A stretch of 15,077 nucleotides of DNA from Candidatus Gastranaerophilales bacterium. GTDB taxonomy: Bacteria > Cyanobacteriota > Vampirovibrionia > Gastranaerophilales > Gastranaerophilaceae. Of the stretch, positions 7,860-14,592 are shown one piece after another. The DNA lies in NCBI GenBank assembly GCA_021202305.1, contig JAJQDG010000070.1, positions 1 through 15,077 of the forward strand, given 5' to 3'. Below the pieces are notes generated by a model. That model was not told the origin of the DNA. It saw nothing but the letters and a program-made list of their open reading frames with translations, and searched no databases. Position numbers and translations under genes: made by a program. Positions within the stretch are counted from its first letter, which is position 1. Each line of letters opens with the position of its first letter.

Positions 7860-9638
7860 ATGGAATTAGCATATAAAAAACAAAATTGCACGGAAGTTAA
7901 TGAAAACTCGATAGGCAATGAAGCTGTCTTAGCGGGCTGGACTTCTACAATAAGAGATTTAGGCGGCATTATTTTTGTTGAATTGCGCGACAGATCCGGA
8001 CTTTTTCAAATTGTGGCAGACCCTAAGATAAACCCTGAAGTCTATGAAACTTTTCAAAAGTTAAAAACAGAGTATGTAGTTCAGGTAAAAGGCAAAATTT
8101 CAAAACGTCCTGATGATACATTAAATGAAAAACTTAAAACAGGTACAATTGAAATGTATCCGTCCGAAATCAAAATTTTATCCGCTTCAAAAACGCTTCC
8201 TTTTGTTTTAGACGATGAAACCGTGTCTGAAGATATTCGTCTTAAATACAGATATCTTGATTTGCGTACCGAAAAAATGCTGAATAATCTGATTTTGAGG
8301 CATAAAATTGTAAGCGCGATAAGAAATTACATGAACTCCCTTGATTTTCTTGAAATAGAAACGCCGATTTTGATTAAAACCACTCCTGAAGGTGCCAGAG
8401 ATTATCTGGTTCCAAGCAGAATTCATGACGGTAAATTTTATGCGCTTCCGCAGTCTCCGCAAGTTTTTAAGCAGCTTTTAATGGTCGGAGGAATTGAGAA
8501 ATATTACCAAATTGCAAAATGCTTTCGTGATGAAGATTTGCGTGCCGACAGACAGCCTGAATTTACTCAGGTGGATATTGAAATGAGCTTTGTTGAGCAG
8601 GATGATGTCATTAAAATGACAGAGGGTCTTATTAAAGAGGCATTTAAAGCCGCAGGTGTTGAAGTTAATCCGCCTTTTAAGCGCCTTAGCTGGAAAGAAG
8701 CCATGGATAGATTCGGCTCTGATAAACCGGATACGCGTTTTGGTCTGGAGTTGTTTGATGTTACCGATATTATGGAAGCTTCAACCTTTGAAGCTTTTAA
8801 AGCGGTTATTTCAAACGGCGGCACCGTTCGTGCAATAAAAATTCCGAATATTGCCCATTATTCAAGAAAAGAAATGGATGACGTCAGAAATCTTGCAATA
8901 AAATTCGGCGCAAAAGGGCTTGCATGGGTTACATATATGCAAGATGGCAGCGTAAAATCGCCCGTGTTTAAATTTTTAAACGAAGAACAAATACAGGAAA
9001 TTCAAAACCGCGCGCAGGCTCAAAAGGGAGATATCGTCTTTTTTGTTGCGGATGTTCCAAAAATTGTATTTGACGTTCTCGGACGTTTCAGGCTTTATTT
9101 TGGCGAAAAATTAGGTTTAATAGATAAATCAAAACATGATCTTCTCTGGGTTGTTGATTTTCCGCTTTTTGAGTATTCAATGGAAGATAACCGCTTTGTT
9201 TCGGTTCATCATCCTTTTACAATGCCTGCGGTTGAAGATTTGGATAAACTGGAAAATGATAAAGGTCATGTTAAATCCATTGCGTATGATATTATTTATA
9301 ACGGCTGCGAATTAGGCGGCGGTTCAATCAGAATACATGACAGCGAAGTTCAAAAGCGCGTATTTAGGGCTTTGGGGCTTACAGATGAAGATATTAAGGA
9401 AAAATTTGATTTTCTTGTACAGGCTTTTCAATACGGCACACCTCCCCATGGCGGTTTGGCTATTGGTTTAGACAGGCTTGTTGCACTTTTAACGCGCAGC
9501 ACTTCAATAAGGGATGTGATTGCATTTCCAAAAAACAGCCAGGCAAAAGATCTTATGTCAAATGCGCCCGAAAGTGCAAGCGAAGAACAGCTTAGGGAAC
9601 TTCATCTGCGCCTTAGAAATCCGCAAAAAAGCATGTAA
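7860..9638 (+). CDS. aspS: Aspartyl-tRNA synthetase
   Basis: Class II synthetase that charges tRNA-Asp (in some bacteria also tRNA-Asn). With the start at 7860 it has 592 aa, matching the bacterial-type enzyme (about 590). An N-terminal OB-fold anticodon-binding domain (about 20-105) leads to the catalytic core with motif 2 [14 protein letters not shown] (222-235), the bacterial GAD insertion (about 290-420) and motif 3 GLDRLVALL (536-544). The frame is open 37 codons further upstream, but that stretch is AT-rich, lies over the promoter region and has no ribosome-binding site, while AAAAGGAAG sits 4 nt before the ATG at 7860. Whether it is discriminating cannot be judged by eye. Repeat element A starts 18 nt after the stop. 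Confidence 0.97.
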   Translation: MELAYKKQNCTEVNENSIGNEAVLAGWTSTIRDLGGIIFVELRDRSGLFQIVADPKINPEVYETFQKLKTEYVVQVKGKISKRPDDTLNEKLKTGTIEMYPSEIKILSASKTLPFVLDDETVSEDIRLKYRYLDLRTEKMLNNLILRHKIVSAIRNYMNSLDFLEIETPILIKTTPEGARDYLVPSRIHDGKFYALPQSPQVFKQLLMVGGIEKYYQIAKCFRDEDLRADRQPEFTQVDIEMSFVEQDDVIKMTEGLIKEAFKAAGVEVNPPFKRLSWKEAMDRFGSDKPDTRFGLELFDVTDIMEASTFEAFKAVISNGGTVRAIKIPNIAHYSRKEMDDVRNLAIKFGAKGLAWVTYMQDGSVKSPVFKFLNEEQIQEIQNRAQAQKGDIVFFVADVPKIVFDVLGRFRLYFGEKLGLIDKSKHDLLWVVDFPLFEYSMEDNRFVSVHHPFTMPAVEDLDKLENDKGHVKSIAYDIIYNGCELGGGSIRIHDSEVQKRVFRALGLTDEDIKEKFDFLVQAFQYGTPPHGGLAIGLDRLVALLTRSTSIRDVIAFPKNSQAKDLMSNAPESASEEQLRELHLRLRNPQKSM

Positions 9639-9656
9639 TTTCTTTAATTTTTAAAA

Positions 9657-9908
9657 AGTTTGCGGAAAAATTAAAATCTTTTGCGAAGCCGGTGTGGAGG
9701 TCGGGTGGATGACACCCGGCCGTAACACTACGGCGGAGCTGCAAAGCCGGTATACTCACGGAGTATCCAGCCAGTAGCAAAATCAGAGATTTTGACCGGC
9801 AGATTACCGGTGCGGGCAGGTGGATACACCCGCACGTGAAGCACTACGGCAGGCGGGAGCGGAAGCGCATGCCCTGACAGGGCAAAAGCTCATTCCTGTA
9901 TTTTTTGG
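9657..9908. repeat. GC-rich hairpin repeat, copy A (inverted relative to B)
   Basis: A 252-nt element between convergent aspS and gtrA, far richer in GC than its neighbours. On the minus strand it matches copy B. The arm 9828-9908 is identical over 81 nt to 12915-12995, and 9683-9734 matches 13036-13087 with 2 differences; the AT-rich edge 9657-9682 also matches. Between the arms A has its own insert. Successive hairpins on the + strand: GGTCGGGTG/CACCCGGCC with loop GATGA (9699-9721); GGTATACTC/GAGTATCC (9749-9768); CAAAATC/GATTTTG (9778-9794); GTGCGGG/CCCGCAC (9810-9835); TGCCCT/AGGGCA (9870-9884). No coding frame is credible. It resembles a BIME/REP-type or MITE-type element, but I do not recognise the family. 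Confidence 0.9.
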
Positions 9909-9934
9909 ATTTTTAGGCATCCTCAAAACGCATT

Positions 9935-10426
9935 TTATTTTGAAGTTTTGCTAAAAACAAAATATTTCAAAATCAGAAAAGAAATCATTGCAATAGGAAA
10001 AACCAAAATTGCTTGAGAGAGGTATTTATCAACTCCTATGGTATTTACGAGCGTATCAAGCGCATAACGGTTAATAAAAAACGTAATCAGATACGATAAA
10101 AAGAATTTTAAAATAAGCTTATTATTTTTGTTTTTAAAAACAATTCTGCCTGTGGTTTGAAAATTAAAAAGAATACCTATTATGTAAGATATCCCGAGTG
10201 AAAACGTTGCATGTCCCGTTATTGTAACAAAAAATGCGTATACAATATAGGAAAAAACGGTGTTCATGAAGCCGACAAACAAATATTTAACAAATTTCCT
10301 TTCAAAATGGCTCAAAATTCCGAAACAAAATTTAGTATAAAACCATTCAAAGATGTTAAAAAGTACGGAGCAAAGTTTTTTATACTCCGTACTTTCCTTT
10401 ATTGAATTTTCAACCTTTTCAAACAA
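9935..10426 (-). CDS. GtrA-like small polytopic membrane protein
   Basis: GtrA-family proteins have four membrane helices and are thought to move undecaprenyl-phosphate-linked sugars across the membrane, or otherwise assist cell-surface glycosylation. Here four hydrophobic segments lie at about 47-68, 74-92, 104-122 and 136-156, with FVKYLFVGFMNTVFSY and FNFQTTGRIVFK typical of the family. The longest reading starts at TTG 10426, directly after the rplA stop, but its first 35 or so residues span a terminator hairpin (10358-10395) and are not typical of GtrA. A TTG at 10315 would give 126 aa, closer to the usual size, with only a weak ribosome-binding sequence. The substrate is unknown; a link to rhamnose genes 9 kb away is speculative. 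Confidence 0.72.
   Translation of the reverse strand: MFEKVENSIKESTEYKKLCSVLFNIFEWFYTKFCFGILSHFERKFVKYLFVGFMNTVFSYIVYAFFVTITGHATFSLGISYIIGILFNFQTTGRIVFKNKNNKLILKFFLSYLITFFINRYALDTLVNTIGVDKYLSQAILVFPIAMISFLILKYFVFSKTSK
10358..10395 (-). terminator. Intrinsic terminator after rplA
   Basis: On the minus strand AAGTACGGAG (10394-10385), a 14-nt loop and CTCCGTACTT (10370-10361) form a perfect 10-bp stem whose 3' side runs into a T5 stretch. It lies 32-69 nt after the rplA stop and fits the end of the rpmG-rplA unit. It also falls inside the longest open reading of gtrA, so either the gtrA start is further downstream or gtrA is expressed only by read-through. Confidence 0.75.
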
Positions 10427-11152
10427 TTATTCAATATATTCCTTGATTTCAAGAGCAATATTTTTCGTGTCCAGCTTAATCCCCGGCCCCATCGTTGTTG
10501 AAAGGTAAGCGGATTTTATATAGGTACCCTTTGCACTTGCGGGTTTTGCCTTAATAACCGCATCAGCAAGCGTAGAATAGTTTTTCATTAAATCTTCTTT
10601 TGAAAATTTAATTTTGCCCAAAGGCACGTGTATCATCCCCTGTTTATCGGCTCTAAATTCAACCTTGCCCGCTTTTGCATCTTTAACAGCTTTTGCAACA
10701 TCCGGTGTAACCGTTCCTGTTTTAGGGTTTGGCATTAAGCCTTTAGGCCCCAAGATACGCCCCAATTTTCCTAAAGGCGCCATCATATCAGGAGTTGCAA
10801 TTAATGTATCAAATTCAAACCAGCCGTTTTGAATTTTTTCAATAATATCTTCAGCGCCCGCCTCATCCGCACCTGCTTCTTTTGCTATTTGAGCTTTATC
10901 TGCTTTTGCAATTACGCATACGCGAACGGTTTTACCTAAGCCTGCAGGCAAAACGGTTGTGCTTCTAACCTGCTGATCTGCATGCTTAACTTCAATGCCC
11001 AATCTCATGTGGCATTCTACCGTTTCATCAAATTTAGCAGTTTCACCTGCAACTTTTTGAAGCATTTCTATTGCACAAGAAGCGCTGGTGGGTTGCGTGA
11101 AGCCTTCCATAAGTTCTTGTATTTTTTTCTGTTTTTTTGTTAGTTTTGACAT
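10427..11152 (-). CDS. rplA: 50S ribosomal protein L1
   Basis: Binds 23S rRNA at the mobile L1 stalk, which assists release of the E-site tRNA; in several bacteria it also represses its own mRNA. The 241-aa protein is close to the usual 230-235, with a short charged N-terminal extension. The family signature region is visible as [20 protein letters not shown] at about residues 119-138, followed by [11 protein letters not shown]. The ATG at 11152 has AAAGGAG just upstream. It follows rplK by 49 nt. In most bacteria rplJ and rplL follow; here the operon ends at a terminator and a gtrA-like gene comes next. Confidence 0.98.
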   Translation of the reverse strand: MSKLTKKQKKIQELMEGFTQPTSASCAIEMLQKVAGETAKFDETVECHMRLGIEVKHADQQVRSTTVLPAGLGKTVRVCVIAKADKAQIAKEAGADEAGAEDIIEKIQNGWFEFDTLIATPDMMAPLGKLGRILGPKGLMPNPKTGTVTPDVAKAVKDAKAGKVEFRADKQGMIHVPLGKIKFSKEDLMKNYSTLADAVIKAKPASAKGTYIKSAYLSTTMGPGIKLDTKNIALEIKEYIE

Positions 11153-11201
11153 TTTATCTCCTTTTTGCGGTATTTAACGGCAAAAAATTGCCTCCCGACG
11201 A

Positions 11202-11636
11202 TTAATCAACAACGGTAACACCCATTGAACGCGCCGAGCCTGCAATCATTTTAACTGCGGCATCCAGGCTTGTTGCATTAAGGTCTTGCATTTTTGTTTT
11301 TGCAATTTCTTCAAGCTGGGCATGTGTTATCTGCCCGACTTTTGTTTTATTCGGTTCGGCCGAACCTTTATTTAAGCTTATTGCTTTTTTAATTAAAACA
11401 GCTGCCGGAGGTGATTTTGTAACGAATGTAAAACTTCTATCCTCGTAAACATCAATAACGACAGGAATGATATACCCTGCCATAGAAGACGTTCTTTCGT
11501 TGAACTGTTTGCAAAAATCCATTATGTTGACGCCCTTTTGCCCTAATGCAGGACCCACGGGCGGCGACGGATTTGCTTTTCCGGCTTCAATTTGAAGTTT
11601 AATTTTTCCGGTAACTTTTTTGTTTGTTGGTGCCAT
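11202..11636 (-). CDS. rplK: 50S ribosomal protein L11
   Basis: Binds the GTPase-associated region of 23S rRNA with the L10/L12 stalk and is needed for stringent-response signalling through RelA-type enzymes. At 144 aa it has normal length. The proline-rich start [20 protein letters not shown] (about 23-42) and the C-terminal [11 protein letters not shown] (about 132-142) are diagnostic. It starts 47 nt after nusG, in the conserved order secE-nusG-rplK-rplA. A GGAAAGGAAG run precedes the ATG. Confidence 0.98.
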   Translation of the reverse strand: MAPTNKKVTGKIKLQIEAGKANPSPPVGPALGQKGVNIMDFCKQFNERTSSMAGYIIPVVIDVYEDRSFTFVTKSPPAAVLIKKAISLNKGSAEPNKTKVGQITHAQLEEIAKTKMQDLNATSLDAAVKMIAGSARSMGVTVVD

Positions 11637-11683
11637 TATTTTCTTCCTTTCCGTGGTATTAGCAGACTTTTAATGTCCTTCCA

Positions 11684-12283
11684 CTATACTTTTTGTATTT
11701 GTTTGTATTCAAGCTCAACAGGCGTTTCACGTCCAAAAATTGAAACCATTGCTCTGAGTTTTGATTTATCGGGATAAACTTCTGATATATCACCGATAAA
11801 TTCTGCAAAAGGTCCTGATACAATGCGGACTTTATCGCCAACTTTAACATCAAGCTCGATTTTTTGAACACTTGAAGCGCCTCTGTGAATAATTTTCTTA
11901 ATCTCGGAATCTTTAGCCGGAATCGGTTTTTTAGAGGAGCCGACAAATTTTGTAACCCCCGCCGTGTGGCGCACAACATACCATGAATCGTCGTCCATAA
12001 TCATTTCAACCAGAACATATCCGGGAAAGATTTTTTCTTCTCTTTCGGTTTTTTTGCCGCCTTTAACCTGAGTTATTGTTTTTTGAGGAACTTCCACCCT
12101 AAAAATCTTCTCGCCCATATTCATATATTCAATACGTTTTTCAAGATTTACTTTCACCTTGTTTTCGTGTCCCGAATATGTATGAACAACGTACCAGCGC
12201 TTTTTGGGAGAAGCATCTTTTACTTTAGATTCCTCATCGGCATTTTGAGGTTCATTTGTAATATTTTCTTCGTTATCAGACAT
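11684..12283 (-). CDS. nusG: Transcription termination/antitermination factor NusG
   Basis: Elongation factor that binds RNA polymerase and links it to Rho or to the ribosome through S10. The 199-aa protein has an acidic, disordered N-terminal extension of about 28 residues, then the NGN domain from RWYVVHTYSGHE (29-40) through FPGYVLVEM (86-94), and a C-terminal KOW domain at about 145-180 (VKVGDKVRIVSGPFAEFIGDI). The extension makes it longer than E. coli NusG (181). It starts 6 nt after the secE stop; the ribosome-binding sequence overlaps that TAG, so translation is probably coupled. Confidence 0.98.
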   Translation of the reverse strand: MSDNEENITNEPQNADEESKVKDASPKKRWYVVHTYSGHENKVKVNLEKRIEYMNMGEKIFRVEVPQKTITQVKGGKKTEREEKIFPGYVLVEMIMDDDSWYVVRHTAGVTKFVGSSKKPIPAKDSEIKKIIHRGASSVQKIELDVKVGDKVRIVSGPFAEFIGDISEVYPDKSKLRAMVSIFGRETPVELEYKQIQKV

Positions 12284-12289
12284 TTTTTC

Positions 12290-12505
12290 CTACCTTGCGA
12301 TTAATCCCAACAGATATCCAAAAATTTTATCCAAAAGGAAAACTATAACCGTAAACAGAAAAACAACAATCGCAACCAGACCCGTTTCAAAGATGATTTG
12401 ATTTTTTTCAGGCCAGGTTACTTTTCCCCACTCGGAACGAACACCTTTAAAATAAGATATAAGCCCGTCTTTGAAGCTATTTTTGTTATTTTGCGTGTTT
12501 GCCAT
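12290..12505 (-). CDS. secE: Preprotein translocase subunit SecE
   Basis: Essential clamp of the SecYEG channel in the inner membrane. This is the short single-helix form: 71 aa, a cytoplasmic amphipathic segment with the conserved EWGKVTWP (25-32), then one membrane helix at about 40-58. The frame is open further upstream into the tRNA gene, but the ATG at 12505 is chosen because GGGAAG lies just before it and upstream starts would read through tRNA-Trp. It follows tRNA-Trp by 21 nt and precedes nusG by 6 nt, the usual arrangement. Confidence 0.96.
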   Translation of the reverse strand: MANTQNNKNSFKDGLISYFKGVRSEWGKVTWPEKNQIIFETGLVAIVVFLFTVIVFLLDKIFGYLLGLIAR

Positions 12506-12526
12506 TTTCTTCCCTTTTTCAAAAAC

Positions 12527-12599
12527 CGCGCCCTGAAGGACTCGAACCCTCGACATCCGGTTTTGGAGACCGACGTTCTACCAACTGAACTAAGGACGC
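12527..12599 (-). tRNA. trnW: tRNA-Trp (anticodon CCA)
   Basis: A 73-nt cloverleaf on the minus strand: acceptor stem GCGTCCT/AGGGCGC with one G-T pair, D arm with TAGTTCAGTTGGTAGA, anticodon stem TCGGT/ACCGG around loop CTCCAAA (anticodon CCA), 5-nt variable loop, and T arm GAGGG-TTCGAGT-CCTTC. The discriminator base is G, as in bacterial tRNA-Trp. The 3' CCA is not encoded and must be added. It lies between rpmG and secE, so it is probably cut from the operon transcript, as in many bacteria. Confidence 0.97.
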
Positions 12600-12615
12600 A
12601 GGGCACATCCTAAAG

Positions 12616-12783
12616 TTATTTTGTTTCTTTGTGTACAGTGTGTTTATTACATCTTGAGCAGAATTTTTTGAGTTCCATTCTTTCTTTTAAAGTTTTTTTG
12701 TTTTTCGTAGTCGTGTAATTTCTTTCTTTACAATCTTCGCAAGCAAGAACAACCATTCTGTCGTTTTTACCTTTAATACCCAT
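12616..12783 (-). CDS. rpmG: 50S ribosomal protein L33
   Basis: Small large-subunit protein of 55 aa. Two CxxC pairs (Cys15/Cys18 and Cys42/Cys45) make it the zinc-binding C+ form. The sequence [20 protein letters not shown] and the later [11 protein letters not shown] are typical of the family. The ATG at 12783 has AAGGAG at good spacing. It is the first gene of the unit continuing into tRNA-Trp, secE, nusG, rplK and rplA. C+ copies are often paired with zinc-free paralogs elsewhere in a genome; that cannot be judged from this window. Confidence 0.95.
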   Translation of the reverse strand: MGIKGKNDRMVVLACEDCKERNYTTTKNKKTLKERMELKKFCSRCNKHTVHKETK

Positions 12784-12813
12784 TGAAGCTCTCCTTCATG
12801 TTTTTAGCCAATT

Positions 12814-12840
12814 AAAAATGCCCTTCCGGCGACAAGGACA
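12814..12840 (-). terminator. Terminator-like hairpin in the rpmG upstream region
   Basis: On the minus strand TGTCCTT (12840-12834), an 8-nt loop and AAGGGCA (12825-12819) pair over 7 bp with one wobble, followed by T5 (12818-12814). It lies just after the predicted transcription start of the rpmG unit and 31 nt before the ATG. It could insulate the unit from pilT read-through or act as an attenuator in the ribosomal-protein leader. The stem is modest, so the call is tentative. Confidence 0.4.
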
Positions 12841-12851
12841 TTTATAAACTA

Positions 12852-12879
12852 ATTCTAACAGGAACAAATTTTTTGTAAA
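12852..12879 (-). promoter_or_regulatory. Candidate promoter of the rpmG-trnW-secE-nusG-rplKA unit
   Basis: Minus strand TTTACA (12879-12874), a 16-nt spacer and TAGAAT (12857-12852) match a sigma70-type promoter with one mismatch per box. The predicted start near 12845 leaves a leader of about 60 nt that begins with the hairpin at 12814-12840. Confidence 0.5.
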
Positions 12880-12914
12880 GCTAAAAAGATTAAGTATTGT
12901 GGATGCAGAAAAAC

Positions 12915-13126
12915 CCAAAAAATACAGGAATGAGCTTTTGCCCTGTCAGGGCATGCGCTTCCGCTCCCGCCTGCCGTAGTGCTTCACGTGCGGGTCTCAT
13001 CGACACCGCCCGTATCGGCACCGGCTTCGCTGCTCGCCGTAGTGTTACGGTCGTGTGTCATCCACCCGACCTCCACACCGGCTTCGCGCACCGGCTTCGC
13101 AAAAGATTTTAATTTTTCCGCAAACT
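12915..13126. repeat. GC-rich hairpin repeat, copy B
   Basis: A 212-nt element just downstream of pilT (14 nt after its stop), in the + orientation used here as reference. 12915-12995 is identical to the minus strand of copy A; 12973-13087 matches copy C (14638-14749) except for one substitution and a 4-versus-1-nt segment. Compared with A it carries a 13-nt tandem duplication (GCACCGGCTTCGC, 13088-13100), so that motif ends both 13087 and 13100. The palindrome GCCCTGTCAGGGC and an imperfect GGTCGTGTG/CACCCGACC hairpin are kept. Together with the rpmG promoter it accounts for the 357-nt gap between rpmG and pilT. Open frames across it reflect high GC, not a gene. Confidence 0.9.
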
Positions 13127-13140
13127 CTGTTTATAAAACT

Positions 13141-14214
13141 TTAACCCATACCAAGCATGCGTTTGAGGTCATCGGGATGCTGCGATTTTGAAAGCGCATC
13201 CGATAATTCCACTTTTTTGGCGGCAACAAGCGCTTGAAGCGACATATCTAATGTCTGCATGCCCATTGAAGCACCGGTTTGGAGCGATGAATATATTTGA
13301 GAGGTTTTTTGCTCGCGGATAAGGTTTGCAATTGCGCTTGTAACAAGCATAATTTCCTGCGCCATGGCGCGTCCTTTTTTTGTAAAGCCGTCAGGCGCCA
13401 ATTTTGGAAGCAGCGTTTGCGAAAATACTGCTATCAAGCTGTTTGAAAGCTGCAAACGAATTTGCTGCTGCTGACCTTCCGGAAAAACGTCCACGATACG
13501 GTCAATTGTCTGTGCGGCAGATGAAGTGTGCAGTGTACCCATAACAAGGTGTCCCGTTTCAGCAGCGGTCAGGGCAAGCGAAATTGTTTCCAAATCTCTC
13601 ATTTCACCAACCAGAATAACATCAGGATCTTCGCGCAGCGCACTTCTTAATGCGTTCGTCATACTTCTTGTATCCTGCCCCAATTCCCTCTGGTGAACAA
13701 TGCTTTTTTTAGAAGTATGCACAAATTCAATAGGATCCTCTATTGTAATAATATGTTCCGCACGCATAGAATTTATATAGTCAATCATAGCAGCAAGCGT
13801 TGTTGATTTACCCGAACCTGTAGGACCTGTTACCAGAATAAGCCCTCTCGGTTTATCGGCAGTAGTTTTTACAACAGGCGGCAGCCCCAAACTTTCAAAT
13901 GTAGGCGGGGTGGAATTTACCGTTCTGAATGCCGCAGCATAGTTGCTTTTGTCGCGGTATATATTAACCCTGAAACGTCCAAGCCCGTGAAGCCCGTAGC
14001 CAAAGTCTAATTCCCAGGTTTGTTCCAATGTTCTTCTTTGTTCATTTGTTAAAATCGGAAAAAGGAGAGTTTCGACATCTTCAGGAGATAAAACCGGCAG
14101 ATTTGTTCTGACCAGTTCGCCGTCTATTCTTATAACAGGGGGAAGATAAGAGCTTATATGTATATCGGACGCTTTCTTTTGAACTGCAAGTTCCAAAATT
14201 TCTTCTATAATCAT
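13141..14214 (-). CDS. pilT: Type IV pilus retraction ATPase PilT
   Basis: Cytoplasmic hexameric secretion ATPase that drives pilus retraction and twitching motility. All PilT landmarks are present in 357 aa: N-terminal SDIHISSYLPPVIRIDGEL (16-34), Walker A GPTGSGKST (130-138), Asp box IITIEDPIEF (155-164), Walker B DVILVGEMRD (198-207), His box TGHLVMGTLHTSS (220-232) and the retraction motif AIANLIREQK (294-303), AIRNLIRE in most PilTs. The last supports PilT over the extension ATPase PilB, which also has a long N-domain that is absent here. Other pilus genes are not in the window. It has its own promoter and stands alone; repeat B follows its stop. Confidence 0.96.
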   Translation of the reverse strand: MIIEEILELAVQKKASDIHISSYLPPVIRIDGELVRTNLPVLSPEDVETLLFPILTNEQRRTLEQTWELDFGYGLHGLGRFRVNIYRDKSNYAAAFRTVNSTPPTFESLGLPPVVKTTADKPRGLILVTGPTGSGKSTTLAAMIDYINSMRAEHIITIEDPIEFVHTSKKSIVHQRELGQDTRSMTNALRSALREDPDVILVGEMRDLETISLALTAAETGHLVMGTLHTSSAAQTIDRIVDVFPEGQQQQIRLQLSNSLIAVFSQTLLPKLAPDGFTKKGRAMAQEIMLVTSAIANLIREQKTSQIYSSLQTGASMGMQTLDMSLQALVAAKKVELSDALSKSQHPDDLKRMLGMG

Positions 14215-14243
14215 GGTTAAATTCTTTCAATTACTATGATTTG

Positions 14244-14273
14244 ATTTTAGTATATGAAATTGCTCCTTGTCAA
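14244..14273 (-). promoter_or_regulatory. Promoter of pilT
   Basis: Minus strand TTGACA (14273-14268), an 18-nt spacer and TAAAAT (14249-14244): a full consensus -35 and a five-of-six -10. Transcription would begin near 14237, leaving about 22 nt before the ATG. This is the clearest sigma70-type promoter in the window; the ribosome-binding sequence after it is weak (GAAAGAA). Confidence 0.65.
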
Positions 14274-14329
14274 TATAATTTCAGGCGGGCTTATTATGCA
14301 GTTTTGTGAAGCAGATGAGTTTGCGGCTT

Positions 14330-14378
14330 GCCGCAGTGCTTCATCAGCACCGGCTCCGCATGCCGCAATTGTTACGGG
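14330..14378. repeat. Degenerate fragment of the GC-rich repeat
   Basis: This stretch reads as copy C lacking an internal 28 nt: GCCGCAGTGCTTC joins directly to ATCAGCACCGGCTCCGC, then a divergent GCCGCAATTGTTACGGG. Copy C has the same blocks (GCCGTAGTGCTTC, ATCAGCACCGGCTTCGC, GCCGTAGTGTTACGG) in the same order and orientation. It shows base changes and a 1-nt indel, so it looks like an older, decaying copy. Confidence 0.65.
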
Positions 14379-14447
14379 TCTAGTTCAATATACAGCGCTA
14401 CCAATTGCCGGCGTTACGTTACGTATCGGGGCTGCTTGTTCCTCGCC

Positions 14448-14493
14448 GCGGGAGCTGGAGCGTTCGGTGCAGCCGATAAGCTCATTCCCGCGT
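14448..14493. repeat. Possible inverted fragment of the repeat's outer arm
   Basis: GCGGGAGC, then a G/A-rich block and AAGCTCATTCC, occurs in the same order and orientation as in copy A (9854-9897: GCGGGAGC ... AAGCTCATTCC). The middle is diverged. If homologous, it is the outer arm in the opposite orientation to copy C, making 14280-14749 a mosaic of fragments. The match is short and could be partly chance. Confidence 0.4.
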
Positions 14494-14506
14494 TAAACGG
14501 CATTAC

Positions 14507-14533
14507 GTGTCGAAGGCTCAACGCCTTCGACAC
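14507..14533. other. Perfect 11-bp hairpin within the repeat mosaic
   Basis: GTGTCGAAGGC (14507-14517) and GCCTTCGACAC (14523-14533) are exact inverse complements around the 5-nt loop TCAAC. No T-run follows on either strand, so it is not a standard terminator. It is not shared with copies A or B. It could be a protein-binding palindrome or a structural part of another repeat module. Confidence 0.7.
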
Positions 14534-14592
14534 TCCAGCCTCTTACTTCTCGCAAAAACTTGCCACCGGCAACTTTCCCGCGGGCGACCCTA

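Noticed and set aside
7746-7860. SAM riboswitch upstream of metK
   Set aside because: The leader is short and T-rich, with no multi-helix fold or terminator switch seen.
7749-7860. 37-codon N-terminal extension of aspS
   Set aside because: It spans the divergent promoter region, lacks a ribosome-binding site, and is absent from the known enzyme; AAAAGGAAG precedes the ATG at 7860.
9657-9908. CRISPR array
   Set aside because: The repeats are not regularly spaced with unique spacers; units differ in length and form hairpin modules, and no cas gene is in the window.
12506-12556. Upstream start of secE within tRNA-Trp
   Set aside because: The tRNA must be processed out, and the ATG at 12505 has its own ribosome-binding site and family-like N-terminus.
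12897-13112. A 71-codon + strand frame across repeat B, resembling the frame in repeat C
   Set aside because: The shared peptide simply follows from DNA identity between copies. The hairpins and non-coding edge are conserved too, and A differs within the frame.
12915-13126. Classical MITE with terminal inverted repeats
   Set aside because: The two ends share only a short CTTTTGC-like string when read inward, and no clear target-site duplication is seen, so the MITE label is not supported.
14254-14496. An 80-codon + strand frame starting in the pilT promoter region
   Set aside because: It begins inside the pilT -10/-35 spacer, has no ribosome-binding site, and runs into decayed repeat DNA; no recognisable domain.
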